From Dermanyssus gallinae (lineage: Eukaryota; Arthropoda; Arachnida; Mesostigmata; Dermanyssidae): 64,000 bases of DNA. The notes under the pieces are model-generated. The model searched no databases. It saw nothing but the letters and a program-made list of their open reading frames with translations, and had not been told where the DNA came from. Made by a program: the position numbers and the translations under genes. Location: NCBI GenBank assembly GCA_003439945.1, contig QVRM01002443.1:102001-166000 (forward strand). The letters run 5' to 3'. Numbering within the stretch: position 1 is the first letter of the stretch; each line of letters starts with the position of its first letter. This document shows positions 32,935 to 44,300 of this stretch, in pieces.

Positions 32935-34020
32935 TGAGAGACGGTGGACAAAAAAGTGTATTAAATCATGTTGGAGGAAGGTTTTGAAAGAAATATACAG
33001 GAATACACGGTACAAATAATCCTAGCAATTGAACAATAGTAGAAGTTTATAGGCGCTAGTTAGAAACGGGTGTCCATTGCCAGCGGTGTTTTTTTCATGT
33101 ATATATGGAAAGATAGCGCGAGGGTTAATAGCACGGGATTAAAATGGCAAATAAAGGAAAAGAGTGCATATAAGAGACACCACTTCTGCTGTTTGCTAAT
33201 CATTTGGTAGTCTTATGTCGGAACTTACGCGAAGTTCAGGAAATGCTGAATGCGTGTCAGAAAGCAGCGGGGGAAACTGGACATTATGCTTAATGGGGTT
33301 ACAAGTCATTACAAGTATTTTAGAATGACAATGAATACAGGGGATAACTATTTAGGGGCAGAAGGTATAGTACGGATGACATATACTGAAAGAGGAAGAA
33401 ACGCATAAGACGTAGGGGTTTCTGTGAGCTTAATATAATAATGAATGCATAGAAAGCCATGTATGCGCTACGACAGATATTTGCAGTTGCAAATTTTAAT
33501 TTTGGCGCTTTCATAGCCTCATATCCACAGCACGGGGCTTTGGAGGAAGTTAGAGGTAGTAAGAAAAAGATAAATAATTCTACAAACAGAATTAACTTGC
33601 ATTGGATTTCCGTTTTAATTGTGCTAGAGAGTTTTTTCTTGGGTGTTAAAATATATACAAAGGGAAGTACAATAGTTTATTATTAGCGTGAATAATGTCG
33701 CACACAATAGATGGGGAGCTAAGAGGGGACTAAAAAAAAGTGGGACCGCAGGGCAGAATTCGCAGCTAAAAATACTGGGGACAATAGCCAGCAATGGTCA
33801 AGAGCGAATTAAGCCAATTAAACATATTATATGAGAATGCAGAGTTTTGAGGGGATCAAAGAAAAAAGCCCGCCGGAGGCCTGGCTTTTAGGACCAAACG
33901 TAAAAAAGATTAGACTAATATTACAAAGAAGAGGTCGTCCCAATAAAAGACATTCAGGATTACTTAGTAGGTATTGGAGGAGGATTTATTGGTGTTATGA
34001 ATGTATAGGTAACGTTTACG
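32935..34020 (+). pseudogene. LINE reverse-transcriptase relic, strongly decayed
   Basis: Successive fragments match a non-LTR reverse transcriptase: KVLKEIYRNTR (about 32980), ETGVHCQRCFFHVYME (about 33065-33110, in place of the usual GVRQGC.LSP.LF), MANKGKECI, and LLLFANHLVVLCRNLREVQE (33183-33240). In the last motif the catalytic ADD has become ANH (33195-33203). Farther on are MYALRQIFAVANFNFG (about 33460-33505) and, near the end, HII-stop-ECRVLRGSKKKARR (about 33818-33875), which resembles the terminal C..H..C region of LINE ORF2. It is a different family from the element at 24.4 kb, and much older. Confidence 0.75.
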
Positions 34021-34364
34021 CTGCCGCTCTAAGCGCCTCTGATCTGTAAGGATGACATTTAGATATATATGTCAAGCAATTTATGAGCAAATATAAATCA
34101 ATCAATATATAAGATAATCTAATAAAAACACAAGCTATGACAAGCCATATCACATTGATTCTGTTATTATTTATCTGCTGCCGATATGAATGTACCACAA
34201 TGCAACAAAAAACTTAATTTTGACATTATTAGGCCTGTTTGCATTTACCTTGGATTTTACCAAATTCCTAGGCGGATAACAGCTTAAAAATAAAAAAATG
34301 CAGTCGTTATTCGGCGAAACTGCTACAGACTGCCACGAAAACCGGCTAACATGTTTATAAAAAA

Positions 34365-34460
<96 letters not shown>
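34365..34460. repeat. (TA)n microsatellite, ~95 bp
   Basis: A TA array with one AATA interruption near 34425. Confidence 0.95.
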
Positions 34461-34462
<2 letters not shown>

Positions 34463-34507
34463 AATTTATAAAAAAGTATACTTAAAAGTAATGGCTCACA
34501 AGAGAAA

Positions 34508-34570
34508 CAAGTCGAACCCACGACTCATGATGTCAGAGTCGCAGTGCATCTTTACACTGTCCCGCCGTAT
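34508..34570 (-). mobile_element. tRNA-like SINE head, truncated
   Basis: On the minus strand the sequence reads CGGCGGGACAGTGTAAAGAT, then GCACTGCGACTCTGACATCA, then GAGTCGTGGGTTCGACTTG. This gives an A-box-like segment and a B box (GGTTCGACT) at tRNA-like spacing. No acceptor-stem pairing closes, so it is not a working tRNA. A tRNA-derived SINE fragment is more likely. No body or duplication is evident before the TA array. Confidence 0.5.
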
Positions 34571-36655
34571 GCAGCGCATATGCAGCGCAAGATAACGTGT
34601 GTTCCTTCATCTGAACCAGCATCAGGTTTATCGAGTAAGTTATCTTTACATAGGTTGGATAACAACTTAGCTATACAGTGGCAAGCGTGCGCACTATATA
34701 TTCAGTTACAGCATTTGCTACAGCAGCAACAGCAGCGGTAACAACAACCACGAGAAGAACGAGAACTTCGGCAACAACAACAACAACAACAGCAGAAACG
34801 GCGACGGCAATGCCTGGATCTCAATGCGAACCAAAAAACACCCCCTTCCCGTACGGACGATGCCGTGACAAACAGCGCTCATTGTTAGCAAGTGTCAGAG
34901 AGCACAGGGGGCTCACAGGGCAGATTGCCATAGCCGCTAGAGCAGAGGTGTTAGCGGGGGCGGCGAACACAGCGATCGCCGCCGCATTGTTGGCGTCATT
35001 TGCCGAACGCGCTCATGGCAAAGGAATCGCTCGTCGTCATCTTATTTCTCTCCTCGTTCTTCTTCTTCTTTTTCTTCATCATCCTCTTCGAAAGAACGAA
35101 TGAGGAGCGAACGTCTGGTCCCTCTTATATGCACGCGTGGTCGACCCCTGACATTCATGATGGGAGGAACGGCAGCTTTCGTCTCTGTCCGCGTTCGTCG
35201 TATTTTTCTCAATCCCGTTTACCTTCCCGCTGGTCGCCTGCGTACGGCATACGCCGCTACCATCACCACGAGCACGACTGAGATGGCCATCGCCATCATC
35301 TTCTCCACCATCTCGACCAGCGCCACCTTCACCTCTGTCACGGAGTTTTACCGGTGCCCTCAACGCCCCGATCCTGGGACCCCCGATGTCGGCAGCACCC
35401 CTTCCCCGGGAAACCGCCACCGTTGAACGAAAGGCAATTTGCTCCTTAACTGCTGCCGGTCTAGCACGGCGCTCGACCTGACCCGGCCCTCCGCTTGAAT
35501 TTTTTCCGCGTTTTCCTGTGGCCTGAGCCGCCGAGGTGTGCGTCTGAATGGTGAGGTTCCCACCGACAAAGGGTTGGTTCAACGTCGGGCAGGCAAGCGT
35601 CTTCAGACGACAGGAATGGAGTTTGGCATACGGCAATGGGCCTCCTTGTATGAGTATTGCCATTTCGTGGCGCATTTGCCATTTCTTCTCCGTATTCTTT
35701 CTCTAGTTTCTCATCATCATCGTCTTCGCCGTCGTCATCCTCATCGCCTTGTCTGCCTATCAGCTCTCCTCCAGGACTTGGCCTTCGTTCATGCTGTTCT
35801 GCTTCTTCCTTGCTTGTCCTCCGGGCCAGAGCACCGGTGGCCGTGTTCGCTACCGTCTCGGTAGCTCGACTGCTCGGCCTGTTTGAGGCACGTATCCATC
35901 CATTCATTCATCTATACGTGCGCAAAGGGGAAGAAGGGTCGGCCTGATATGTAGATCGTGCGTCGGCTCGTCCACCCCACCATGCAATAGCACTACTACC
36001 ACTTTCCCTCGCCGTCATCCTTCGTGCCTCTTTTCCTTCGTTTCGCTTATCGCCCGATATACCCATTGCCCTATCAAGGCTGCGGTATCCTGTCTGACCC
36101 TCCCCCTCCCCCTCTCCCCGCGTAGCCTGCAGCAGAGTCAGGCCCGTCTGTCTACCCGTCATCGTCACTATCACCATCTAAAGGCTCACACCCGCTGAGA
36201 TCTCTCCTCAGGAGCTACTCGCTTCAAACTGCAATTCGTGTGCCATTTTTTAACTTTAATTTTTATAGGCGCACCTTATTGCCACCGGAAGAGCCTTAGC
36301 GAGTAGGTGTAACACACAAACGCGCATATCATATACTCGGTACATGCGCAAGGCGCACATATACATACACCAGCACACAAGGGTGGATCGGCCAGTTCTA
36401 ATACTTTTAATTTATTCTCCAGACTGAAACCACAAAAACTGATTTGTCTTTTGCTTCGAATCGCCCTTAAGTAGCTTTAAATTTTGCCAATTGGTAATGG
36501 CGTGTAGTATTTGCGTTTATTTTTTTTTTAAGAACGTAAAAATACGAGGACCAACAATCTTTATTAAGTTCTAGCTAACAAAAGCATATGTTCCAAATTC
36601 GATTGGAATGTTATGCACTGTCATCAAGCAGTGCCTTAAAACAGTGTATATGCGT
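34571..36655. other. CAA triplets then GC-rich DNA; long frames but no gene recognised
   Basis: CAA/CAG triplets lie at 34718-34800. From 34900 to 36200 both strands carry long open frames (for example 35079-35675 and 35461-35907 on the minus strand). They overlap each other in antisense and show no domain; an acidic Asp/Glu stretch comes from GAT/GAC triplets. They are better explained by GC-rich sequence with few stops, though a 5' exon cannot be excluded. Confidence 0.4.
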
Positions 36656-36659
36656 GTTA

Positions 36660-37560
36660 CTGTCGATGTCGCGACAGACCTGAAGAGGCGGAAGAAGACT
36701 CTTCTCCGGGAAGGCCTTTGACGTCAATAACTGAATAAAACCTTAAACATTTCGTTCCAAAAATGTTGATTTTCCACAAGTGAACACCCGCCGATTAAGT
36801 GTTCCCCAGCACGGATGCGTTTAGTAATAGGCAAAACGCATATTCGTCTATGCTGGTTCGGACTCCAAACATTCAGGCGGTAGCAACCTGAATTGCTTCA
36901 GAAAGTGGTTACACAAGAAGACTCGTTGGTGTATGGTTACGACCTCGAGACCAATTCATCGACCCAATCGTCTCAGTAATGCTTCCAAGGAGAAAGTTGA
37001 TCGGATTTAGACAGAGCAAATCCAATATCAAGGTTATTTTGACTGTTTTTTGTTTGGCTACGAGGAAATCGTCTTCTACGAATATTTGCCACCTGGTTCT
37101 GTGGTTAGTAAGGAGTACTACCGCAATATTAAGACCATTGCATGCGAACGTCCAGCGCAGGAGCCCTGCACTCTGGGCAAGTAATTCTCGGATCCTGCAT
37201 CACGACAAGGCACCGGCGCACACATCGTTAGTGATTTTTGATGGTTAATAAAACATTCGATTCTTAATTTCCGCAACTTCCTTACTTGCTGAATCTGGCG
37301 CCGTGCAACTTTCTTCCCTGTTCCCAAAAAGAACAGAGTTTTAATGGGTCAACGTTCTGAGACTATAGAGGAGATAAAGAAAAATGGGCGTAAGTTACTC
37401 AACTTAATGAAGCGACCTTAAAAATGTTTAAAAGAGTGGGAAAGAAAGTCGCAGAATTGCACTGCAGCGGACAGAAACTATTTTGAAGGGAACAAAAACA
37501 CGTCAAAAAAATTAATAAAACATTTTTGTCAGAAATCACAGAACTTTTCAATCTGCCTTT
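36660..37560 (+). pseudogene. Mariner-family transposase relic 2
   Basis: In order: EEDSSPGRPLTSITE (about 36675-36730), EDSLVYGYDLET (36917-36952), QSKSNIKVILTVF (about 37013-37052), RRSPALW..NSRILHHDKAPAHTS (37155-37227), LPYLLNLAPCNFLP (37279-37320) and CFKEWERK then NYFEGN (37476-37493). These match a DD34D mariner transposase of ~345 aa, truncated at the N-terminus. The usual DE.WVYGYD appears as ED. The second Asp (HHD, 37204-37206) is intact. The third catalytic Asp of APCD is Asn (AAC, 37307-37309), with a 2-nt deletion between them. Terminal repeats were not found. It is from a different subfamily than the relic at 31.3-32.2 kb. Confidence 0.88.
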
Positions 37561-37689
37561 GTCCATACACAAATACAATAGTAATTTACCACATTTCAAT
37601 AAGTTCAACAATGTTGCATCTCCATATACTAAATATACATGCGCATACACTTAAAACTCAAATCTGGGCAGTCTGGGGTCAGTGCTGGG

Positions 37690-38340
37690 CTAGCATACAT
37701 CTTAGCTGCCATGATATTTAGCATAGATGCAGCGTTACCTGTCTCTATCGCCGCGGAGTAAGTAGTCTCTGCAGTAAGTCGTCAAGGAACATCGTTTTAC
37801 TGGTGGCTGCAGTGTTGATCCGCAGTGCGAACTTTTCTTGTCCTCCTATCGTTTCAAAGACTACCTGCACGAATATGTATTTTGGGAGCTTGACTGGCTA
37901 CTTGCGGTGTTTAGGGCTGCTTCGGCTTTGGCTGCTGCACAACGGCACAAAGCTTTAACGGCTGCAGTTTTAACTGACAGAGTAAACGTGTAGCCGTAAC
38001 CGTAAAGTCCAAGTGAGGGTTTCACCTTTGTCAAAAAACACGAAGATAAGCCCTTTCCCAGCTTAACTGCACAATTGGGAATATTATTTTATGCGCGGGA
38101 TGCCTGCCAACCGACAAAGCTTTCACACAGATATTGTTCACATGAGAGTATGAACTCAAGCGGGCTTTGCTTCAGAGACGCTTTAGTCCGAGGCTTGCCC
38201 ATGCGTCGACGAAGCCGCTACATTGGCAGCTGTGGTGTACGACAAATTGTATTCCCAAGGTGCTTATGCATTTCGATGGCAGCTGTGTGCTGCCAGAATC
38301 AATCCCCGAAACTTAATTATTTGATTATTTTTTCTAGTAA
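37690..38340 (-). pseudogene. Repeated invertebrate ORF, C-terminal part, decayed
   Basis: On the minus strand: LAGIP, then KGETLTW (about 38005-38025), AAAKAEAALNTASSQ in a neighbouring frame, FVQVVFETIGG (about 37841-37875) and AAIETGNAASMLNIM (about 37700-37755). From memory this order (GIP, DG.T..PW..G..L.WD, Ala-rich, F.P...ET.G, QRGNAA..LGT) matches the end of a repetitive ORF found in many invertebrate genomes, usually annotated as uncharacterised or reverse-transcriptase-like. The parent element class is not assigned. Stops and shifts are frequent. Confidence 0.55.
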
Positions 38341-39287
38341 AAAAAAACCCACTTATGCCTCAAATCTAGCATCAAGTTAATGCAGCGTAAGGACTGGATG
38401 GATGTACACACTTGGAAGGCAGAAATTCTTGACAAAATCTGCGTATAGTACAAGAATGCAATGTGACAGCTAAGAGCCAGATCTGCGGTCAATCCAACGC
38501 TTAAAACGCTGAACCGAAATATGGGTCAGGTGTTCAAGATTTAGGCGGTTAACTAAGATATACCAAGCTCCTAAATGGAGTTTTAAAGTGCTTTGTGTCT
38601 GTGGTCCTAAAAAGGTGTATAATTCTAAAGCCTCAGGCCGCAGGCAGTATTTCTGGACGTATTGAGCCTCCCGGAACCAGATATTCATTCATGCCGCCGG
38701 CGTTTTACATAATGTCTTTTTAGCTATGATCGACTGGCCTTTTTATCAAAAGTTTATATGTTAGCACGTTAGAATGAACAATTGTCTGCGCGTAACGTTT
38801 ATTCACAAGTTATCTAATCCACGATTAGCCCAATTCATCAATGCGCCCTGAATAGATGCTACATTTCCTCGTTGATTATCGATCGACAGCTTTTGATGAA
38901 AGAATTCGGAAGCCCTCGAGTCTCTCGTGGAAAGATTTATTTTATTTAGTCCAAATAATTTACTTTTAATCCACCCGCTAAATCAGCTTGAATGTTAAGA
39001 GGCCATTGTCTCAAAGGCCAACAAACCAATTTAGTGCAGATAACTAACGCCAGAGTACTTTCTGCATTTTTTAGCTTATGCCAACATGAAAGCGTGACCT
39101 AATCGGCTCACGTTTGCACCGACCACCGATAGGGCTAATGAGTCAGTTACAGTTGCATCTCAAACAAATATGCAGTCGGACTTAAAGGAGTTAGGGTGAG
39201 ACTGTCAGATCTTTTTCCGTCGTTCCTGGGTATACGCGGGGTACCAGTATATACGGAAAGCCGGCTCTCAGTGCCCGACTATAGGTA
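38341..39287. other. Unique sequence, nothing recognised
   Basis: This separates two minus-strand fragments of the same repeated ORF and may be an insertion into it. No element ends were identified. Confidence 0.4.
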
Positions 39288-39440
39288 TCATTTAAAGCAG
39301 TTCAGGGCGTACGACAAACTATCATGGGCCAACGGGTCCACATGATCACCACAGCAATACCGGTAGGGAACAACCAGGTCAATACCTGACCGCAGTCTCG
39401 AACCAATACGCGTCATCTCGTCGTCCAGAAGAGTCACAAT
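39288..39440 (-). pseudogene. Repeated invertebrate ORF, upstream fragment
   Basis: On the minus strand: LLDDEMTRIGSRLRSGIDLV, then VPYRYCCGDHVDPLAHDSLS. This matches the segment LLDDE..RIA..LRLG..L..PH.C.CG..VD..G.H.LSC that precedes the part seen at 37690-38340 in the same family. The cysteines are partly lost (YCCG retained, SC lost). The orientation agrees with one broken copy interrupted by ~0.95 kb. Confidence 0.55.
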
Positions 39441-39756
39441 TCGCGGACAGGGAAGGACATGTAACCAAGGCTTCCATCTAGCTTCTCCACTACTAATCGA
39501 CTGCCTTGCAGATGTGTATGTTGTATATACAATTATATAAGTATGCAATAAGCGTCAGGTAATTATTCAATCGATAGTGGCTTTTCTCCGTCAAAATTGT
39601 TTTACAGCAATCTTAGATAATATTTCAATATTTGATTAGAATTATTAATCTACTATCTCCGAACTTTGCCCGTCCATGAATTAAATAGGCCTTTATGCTG
39701 GACTAATTAAATACGTATTGCAATAATACGTATCCCTTCGGCACTACACTGGAGCC

Positions 39757-39758
<2 letters not shown>

Positions 39759-39803
<45 letters not shown>
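39759..39803. repeat. (TA)n microsatellite
   Basis: A TA dinucleotide array of about 22 units. Confidence 0.95.
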
Positions 39804-39806
<3 letters not shown>

Positions 39807-39836
39807 GATATTTTATATTTACGGTAGTTTTACCGA

Positions 39837-40055
39837 GTGTCCAATACAATTTATGAAGAAATTAGCATGCACGCTCTACAGCAATTTTTAGACTTCAAAG
39901 TCGGCACCTTGTTAAACCTGTCATCCGGTGATAACAGGTCGTCGTCCTTTTTCAAACAACGTCTGGATCTTGATATACAACGTGGAAACGCTGCCTCCGT
40001 TCGGGGCACACTTTTGAGGTGGTGTCGGCCTGGCCTCATCGAAACGGACACGTGA
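39837..40055 (+). pseudogene. Repeated invertebrate ORF, terminal fragment (plus strand)
   Basis: The frame contains SSGDNRSSSFFKQRLDLDIQ followed by RGNAASVRGTLL. This is the terminal block GD.RS..FL.QR..I.IQRGNAA..LGT of the family seen on the other strand at 37.7-39.4 kb, so it is a separate insertion. It is cut off on the left close to the TA array and ends at a TGA. Confidence 0.55.
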
Positions 40056-40724
40056 CAGCCACAATACGCGTCCACTAGGCATATTGGCTTAGCTTACGTG
40101 TAACATATGCATAATGTATTATATTGAAAATAAACTTATAGTAATTTTTAGACTTTAGTATCAGTTTATACGAACTAAGTTAGAGGGGTACATATGAACC
40201 AGTCCATATTTCATATTATTAGATGAAGCGTTCATATTGTAGCGTCTAAACGTATTGCCAAAAACAGCTGTAATAGAAAGGGGTATAATTTGTGCAGATC
40301 TGTAAGCATAGGGATGTTACGTTTCCGCTGAATGTGTGGCGAACAATATAGTATGGTTTATTCACGGACCGGCTATTATCGCTTACTTTGGTTATACCAT
40401 ACACTTACCACTGCGTGGGTTTTTTTTTAAGTCTACCCATAGGCGTTGTTGCCGCGTCATAACACGCTATTGCTTTAATTCGTACCCCGAGTTTCTGAGA
40501 CGTGGGACGTGTAATGGTAGCGATAGACGAGAGCGGAGACCCAACGGACCAATCGTCGGATTTATTTTCTCTCAATGTCTTTGTTTCTTGTCCTGCTCCT
40601 TGGGCGATGAGGTACGGGCGGTTTTCGTCAAAGTAACACTACTGCCCATCAACAATCAACTTCCGCCAAAGTTATAGCGTACTATATATATATACATACA
40701 CATAAGTCTGTACGTGCACGTATC

Positions 40725-40756
<32 letters not shown>

Positions 40757-41650
40757 AGTATGCACGTGTATGAGAGTGTGTGTGAGTTAGTGGCTGAATG
40801 AGCGTGCGTGTGTAATGCTCGCTTGGCCCTCAATGATGCGTACGTTCAGCAAAGATGAGAGAGTACAGTGATCGGATTTAAGCTATAGCTGAGGCTGCTG
40901 GTACTGCCAACATGCCCGGGGGGTGAGGGTCGGGGGGTCGGGGGGGGGGGGGGCAGTATCAGCTCAGCCTGTTCGGTCGGTCGGTGGGTCGGTCGGTCGG
41001 TGGGTCGGTGTTCTCAAGACAGGTGTCCGTCCGTCCGGTAGTGGCGTGCGGGCTGTGCCGCGGCAAATGTGACTGACTGATACTGATGGCGGTAGTGGTG
41101 TGGTGCTGGTGATGGTAGTACCGGAGATTCCCACGACGCGACGACAGCGGAAGACCGTGGATGGGGACAACTTCAACTTCGACTTCGACGACAACCGCAG
41201 TGGCGCCGGCGGCTAAAACGGCGTACTACCTACGAACACTACGCAGTAGCGTCAGCGTCAGCACCGTCGTCACCATGGCCACTACCACCAGCCACCAGCC
41301 ACGGCAGCGGCGGTGGCGACGGCGGGGGGAGCAACAACAACAACAACGATAACACCATCATCGATGAGCATTGGCCGACCGGCCAGCCAGCTAGACGGAC
41401 AGACAGACAGAGAGACACACAGATGGGCTCAAGTGCCGCGCTGATGCCGCCGCCGCTGCCGCGTTCGCTCCGAGCGATCTGCGATGTTGCGGATCTTATC
41501 CGACCTCCGAACTTCCGAGGGGGGTGCACTGACGTTCGCCTTCGTCATCGTCAACAGCACCAGCATCATCATCATCGCCATCGCCATCGTCAATGACTTT
41601 GCCTCATTGTGTGCCTCTTTGTCTTTCTTTTTCTTTACTATTATGATCAT
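40056..41650. other. Unique sequence with GT, G14 and GGTC repeats
   Basis: A 113-codon frame (40336-40677) has no recognisable domain. There are TA/TG tracts at 40683-40760, a run of 14 G at 40940-40953, GGTC/GGTG repeats at 40976-41010 and CAA triplets at 41332-41350. Confidence 0.5.
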
Positions 41651-41659
41651 CACCATGAC

Positions 41660-41745
41660 CTACCTGCCTGCCTGCCTGCCTACATGCCTGCCTACCTGCC
41701 TGCCTACATGCCTGCCTACCTGCCTGCCTACCTATCTATCTATAT
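41660..41745. repeat. CCTG/CCTA tandem array
   Basis: A tetranucleotide array with a 20-bp higher-order period (CTGCCTACATGCCTGCCTAC). Confidence 0.85.
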
Positions 41746-42044
41746 ACTTGTTCTCGTGCGCATCGTTCGTGAACGGCAACCAACAACCAGCCACCGACCG
41801 ACGAAGAAAACTATGAAGATGATGACGATGATGTTGAGGAGTACCATGAAGCAGCAGCAGAAGGAGAAGAAGGAAAAGGAGAAGAAGAATAAGACTAGCT
41901 AAACCCGGCTCGGTTCCAGCTGAAGCGTCGCGTAAGGCGCACTTGCCGTGCCTTCGCCAGGCCGACAGCAGGACGATCTTTCTTGCCTTCAAATCGACTT
42001 CAGCACACGACGGTGTTCCCCGCCGGCCAGGCGCTATTGCTTCT

Positions 42045-42158
42045 TGTTGTTGGTGTTATTTGTGTTGTTGTTGTTGTTGCTGTTGTTGGTGTTATTTGTG
42101 TTGTTGTTGTTGTTGTTGGTGTTATTTGTGTTGTTGTTGTTGTTGTTGCTGTCGTTCA
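42045..42158. repeat. TTG-based minisatellite, three units
   Basis: Three copies of a 33-39 bp unit built of GGTGTTATTTGTGTTG followed by TTG repeats, differing in TTG copy number. Confidence 0.85.
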
Positions 42159-42233
42159 GGACGCTGCACGCAAGTGCTTATCGCCGCCTGTTTAAAAGAC
42201 AAAGAGAAAGAAAATCAGAGACAAGGATAGATG

Positions 42234-42236
<3 letters not shown>

Positions 42237-42317
<81 letters not shown>

Positions 42318-42318
42318 C
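42237..42318. repeat. (TA)n microsatellite, ~80 bp
   Basis: A long TA array with one G interruption near its right end. Confidence 0.95.
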
Positions 42319-42488
42319 AAATAGAAAATAAAAGAAGAGGGAGATGAGAAGACGGTCATGTAATAGGCGGGCAGTAGCAAGACGAAAGCACAAGAAAGAC
42401 TACCAACTACTCTGAGCAATGAGGCGTCGCCCAAAGCTCAACGGTCACATTTGAAGTTTAACGACCAAAAATGTTGTCAACTGGCCGT

Positions 42489-42491
<3 letters not shown>

Positions 42492-42528
<37 letters not shown>
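42492..42528. repeat. (TA)n microsatellite
   Basis: A TA dinucleotide array of about 18 units. Confidence 0.95.
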
Positions 42529-42530
<2 letters not shown>

Positions 42531-42679
42531 TACATGCACAATCATTAAAAGAAAAAATATATCTAATACATACAAAGATATTCTACAACCGAATTATAGA
42601 CAGCGACGCCAAGATAATGGTGACAAAGCTAACACGCCGAAGACAAACTTACTTATTGGAACCGGCGGTCTAGCCGGAA

Positions 42680-42930
42680 AAAATACGTTTCCGACCATTT
42701 TGAGGTCTATTAAAATTCGAGTCTTTGGGTTTAGTGCTGAGAAACGACATCATCCGTTAGAATTCTTAGGCACAAAAATAACGCGACCGTAGGATAAATA
42801 TGACATAATGGAGACCCAGAATTGTAAGCCTTGACTAAACAGTAAACTTCTATGCAAAGACATAGCACGAAAGCATTTGCAAAGCACTTCGAGATGTTTC
42901 TCGTAGAACGGCGAAAAACCAAAATCGATT
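42680..42930 (+). pseudogene. Possible Penelope-like reverse-transcriptase fragment
   Basis: The frame reads IKIRVFGFSAEKRHHPLEFL then GTKITRP-stop-KYDI, followed by KP-stop-LNSKLL. Penelope-like elements have F..E.E....LPFLD..I.R....~T..YRKPT at the end of the palm/thumb region, and the spacing agrees. The match is short and rests on memory, so the call is tentative. Confidence 0.3.
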
Positions 42931-44124
42931 ACACGGTTAAATGGGAGAAAATATTTTAGTAGACTTTGCTTCTACATTCCTTACGAAGTCGTTTGTAACA
43001 AAGCAATATTGTATTCTCCAACAAGATCTATCATGGGATGACGAGGTAGACCAACATCGGTTGTTGTTATAGCTGTGCCGACGAACGCATGGTCACCGAT
43101 AACATTCGGTATGAGTAGATGAGACGCTGTAGACACTAAAGCATGTGTGTATACACGAGCGAGGATACACGTTGTAGAGACTAAAGCATTTCTTACGAAC
43201 AGATGCATACAGTCCCCTAGAAAGACAAACAAATATTTCTCAGATTCATAATCTATCATCTGTAAATAACAAAATACGATTAACCATGTACACAATATGT
43301 TGCTGCTTTTTATTAATACCGAATTGTATATTGATTCATAATTGAGAATTGCGGGAATTACATGTGGAACACAAATCTGGAATGGGCCTTCCTTGAACTT
43401 AGCGCCTTTGCGTTCTTTTTAAATTTGCAATCTCGGTTTGGCATAATTGTGAATCAATCTCACAGATACAGCGTCTAATATCCTAGATCAAGGCGTGGGT
43501 AGTCGTAAGTTTGTTGACATTAGGTTTTGTCTTCAATAACATTTAAGAGAAAAGTCAGAAAACTATAAATCGATTTAGGCGGCCAATCTTAGTTGACCAA
43601 ACGGGATAATACAAGAGCAAAAAATACCTAGTGCCATAATGCAATTGTTTCATAATATGAGTGTAACTGTTCTGCTAAAACCACATTTCTTTGAGATTCA
43701 TACCATTTAAATAAGAAACAAAAACATTAGATTATCATGCACTGGTGGTGTTCATCATTGACTACTTGTGCGCCATACTTGAAAAAATATTTAATAATGT
43801 CATCAGCCCAAAATCCACACAACCAGTGACATTATTTTGAGAGTTGTTTGAGAGTTTTAGATTTTGCACCCATAAAACTCGTGTGGGTTTTTATCGCCTG
43901 AAGTGCGACAGTTTTGCTTTTTTACGAAGTCATCAACATAGTAAGCCCTATTACTGAGGATGGGGTTGGAAAGACTTTGTTGGAAAGCTCGCACTTGACT
44001 TGTTGTTGTTCACTTAAAATATAAGCGCGTTGTTGTATCGAATCGCGATTAGTTTTTTGTAATGGCAAATTGTCGAACTGTCTAAAGTTTGTGTGACTGT
44101 CAAACGACAGCAGCTACAATGGCG
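42931..44124. other. Unique AT-rich sequence, nothing firmly recognised
   Basis: Near 43125-43190 the segment GTAGACACTAAAGCAT recurs once with one change, about 46 bp later. No gene is recognised. Confidence 0.4.
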
Positions 44125-44300
44125 TCAAATTGAATTTCCCACCTTGTTGGATACTGTTATTTTGTACTTATCTGGAGAGCATAGGTTCCTAAGAATGTTG
44201 CTGTTGGTAGCGCCAATTATAAATAAAATGTCATACAGCCAATAGAACGAATAGAAAATTGGTGCTACTGAATTGACTGTTGCTGTAATTGAGTAATCCC
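44125..44300 (-). pseudogene. Possible Gypsy-type gag fragment
   Basis: On the minus strand: YDILFIIGATNSNILRNLCS followed by PDK. Gag proteins of Gypsy-type LTR retrotransposons often contain LL..IGA.TY.LLRNL.SP.KP at this place. Sequence beyond it does not continue recognisably, and no LTRs were seen. Tentative. Confidence 0.3.

Noticed and set aside
35079..35907. Overlapping 148-198-codon frames on both strands
   Set aside because: The sequence is GC-rich with few stops. Sense and antisense frames are equally plausible and none has a domain.
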